The position numbers and the translations under genes are program-made. From JAICMB01 sp963802915 (GTDB lineage Bacteria > Acidobacteriota > Terriglobia > Bryobacterales > Bryobacteraceae): DNA of 64,000 bases. The stretch is taken from contig CAWDKQ010000009.1 of assembly GCA_963802915.1 (NCBI GenBank), forward strand, positions 372,001 through 436,000. Reading direction: 5' to 3'. Below the pieces are notes generated by a model. The model did not search any database and had not been told where the DNA came from. It saw only the letters and a list, made by a program, of their open reading frames with translations. Positions 63,652 to 64,000 of this stretch are shown here, piece after piece (positions within the stretch are counted from its first letter, which is position 1; every line of letters starts with the position of its first letter).

Positions 63652-64000
63652 TCAAGCCCTCCGTTTCTGGTCCACAAGCAGCGCAATCATCTGCATGGGA
63701 GTGATCGGTGACTGAGTTACGCGCACGCCTGTGGCATTGTAGACCGCGTTCGCAATTGCGGCGGCGGTCGGAATCGTGGCAGGCTCACCGATCCCCTTCA
63801 CGCCGGTCGTGTTGAACTCCGTATCATGCGGATCGATGGTGATACATGTCATATCCGCTGGAACATCCATCGCAGTCGGAATCTTGTAATCGTGGAAGTT
63901 GGCGTTCACCATGCGTCCGGTCTGCCGATCCAGCCGCCGCTGCTCGGTAAGACCGAAGCCGATCCCCATCGTGATTCCGCCGAACACCTGGTTCTCAAAG
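63652..64000 (-). CDS. Molybdopterin-binding subunit of a xanthine dehydrogenase/PaoC-like enzyme, C-terminal part
   Basis: Only the last 115 or so codons are present; the rest is beyond the right edge. NQVFGGITMGIGFGLTEQ, VNANFHDYKIPTAMDVP and GVKGIGEPATIPTAAAIANAV match the C-terminus of the large subunit. The Glu in GIGEP is the catalytic base at the molybdenum site. With the adjoining PaoB-like subunit it should oxidise aldehydes or N-heterocycles. The PaoB-type FAD partner favours an aldehyde oxidoreductase. Confidence 0.93.
   Translation of the reverse strand, partial: FENQVFGGITMGIGFGLTEQRRLDRQTGRMVNANFHDYKIPTAMDVPADMTCITIDPHDTEFNTTGVKGIGEPATIPTAAAIANAVYNATGVRVTQSPITPMQMIALLVDQKRRA

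Overview
The window looks like a chromosomal segment of an Acidobacteriota bacterium, most like the Solibacter/Bryobacter group. This is inferred from gene content, not from a marker phylogeny. The supporting genes are a carboxypeptidase-like-domain TonB receptor, an ADOP-type MacB/FtsX permease, a SBBP/BACON/NHL exported protein, TPR-bearing Ser/Thr kinases with a coupled ECF sigma factor, and several small exported proteins of an acidobacterial kind. Base composition is moderately GC-rich. There is one tRNA (Asn), no rRNA and no CRISPR array.

Layout. 0-3.8 kb: a large exported beta-propeller protein running off the left edge. 4.0-4.8 kb: a Tlde1-type peptidoglycan-attacking domain protein overlapped by a small exported protein (possible toxin/immunity pair). 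4.8-7.7 kb: the conserved phoH-ybeY-corC operon. 8-9.3 kb: an M23 peptidase. 9.5-16.2 kb: a TonB receptor, a sodium:solute symporter and glnA, all three broken by many small frame changes. 16.4-17.8 kb: tRNA-Asn followed by remnants of an integrative element (DUF2924 protein, serine recombinase). 17.8-21.3 kb: a translationally coupled ECF sigma/Ser-Thr kinase pair, with a 48-residue exported peptide gene divergent from it. 21.5-22.5 kb: a dead transposase. 22.6-31.9 kb: an exported protein, a PP2C phosphatase, an outer-membrane barrel and a 2019-residue kinase with fifteen exact-length 78-bp repeats. 32.5 kb: a stand-alone Tox-MPTase3-like metalloprotease.

33.3-40 kb is a coherent amino-sugar catabolic cluster: ROK regulator, ROK kinase, MFS sugar porter, SIS-domain isomerase/deaminase and an exported GH9 hydrolase. 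A perfect 19-bp palindrome lies between the divergent transporter and SIS genes. The best reading is external release of glucosamine (or a related sugar) by GH9, uptake, phosphorylation and deamination/isomerisation. 40-45 kb: a lactonase, an ADOP permease, a channel fragment, and an aldo/keto reductase fragment that resembles the intact gene 11 kb further on.

45.5-58 kb is a redox/detoxification island: cytochrome P460, VOC protein, MBL hydrolase, MDR oxidoreductase with UBP zinc finger, DoxX, a MOSC-ferredoxin reductase-ferredoxin fusion, 3-methyladenine glycosylase, a disulfide oxidoreductase, redoxin, SnoaL protein and aldo/keto reductase. It ends at a sigma-54 activator lacking a sensor domain. 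Sigma-54-like -24/-12 elements occur before several of these genes and before glnA. 58.3-64 kb: a regulator that fuses a winged helix to a periplasmic-binding-protein fold, a MOSC protein, two exported proteins, and the FAD and molybdopterin subunits of a PaoABC-like molybdenum hydroxylase that runs off the right edge.

Caution: the frame changes at 11.1-17.3 kb cross four unrelated genes including glnA, while long genes elsewhere are clean. I think many of them are sequence or assembly errors rather than gene decay.
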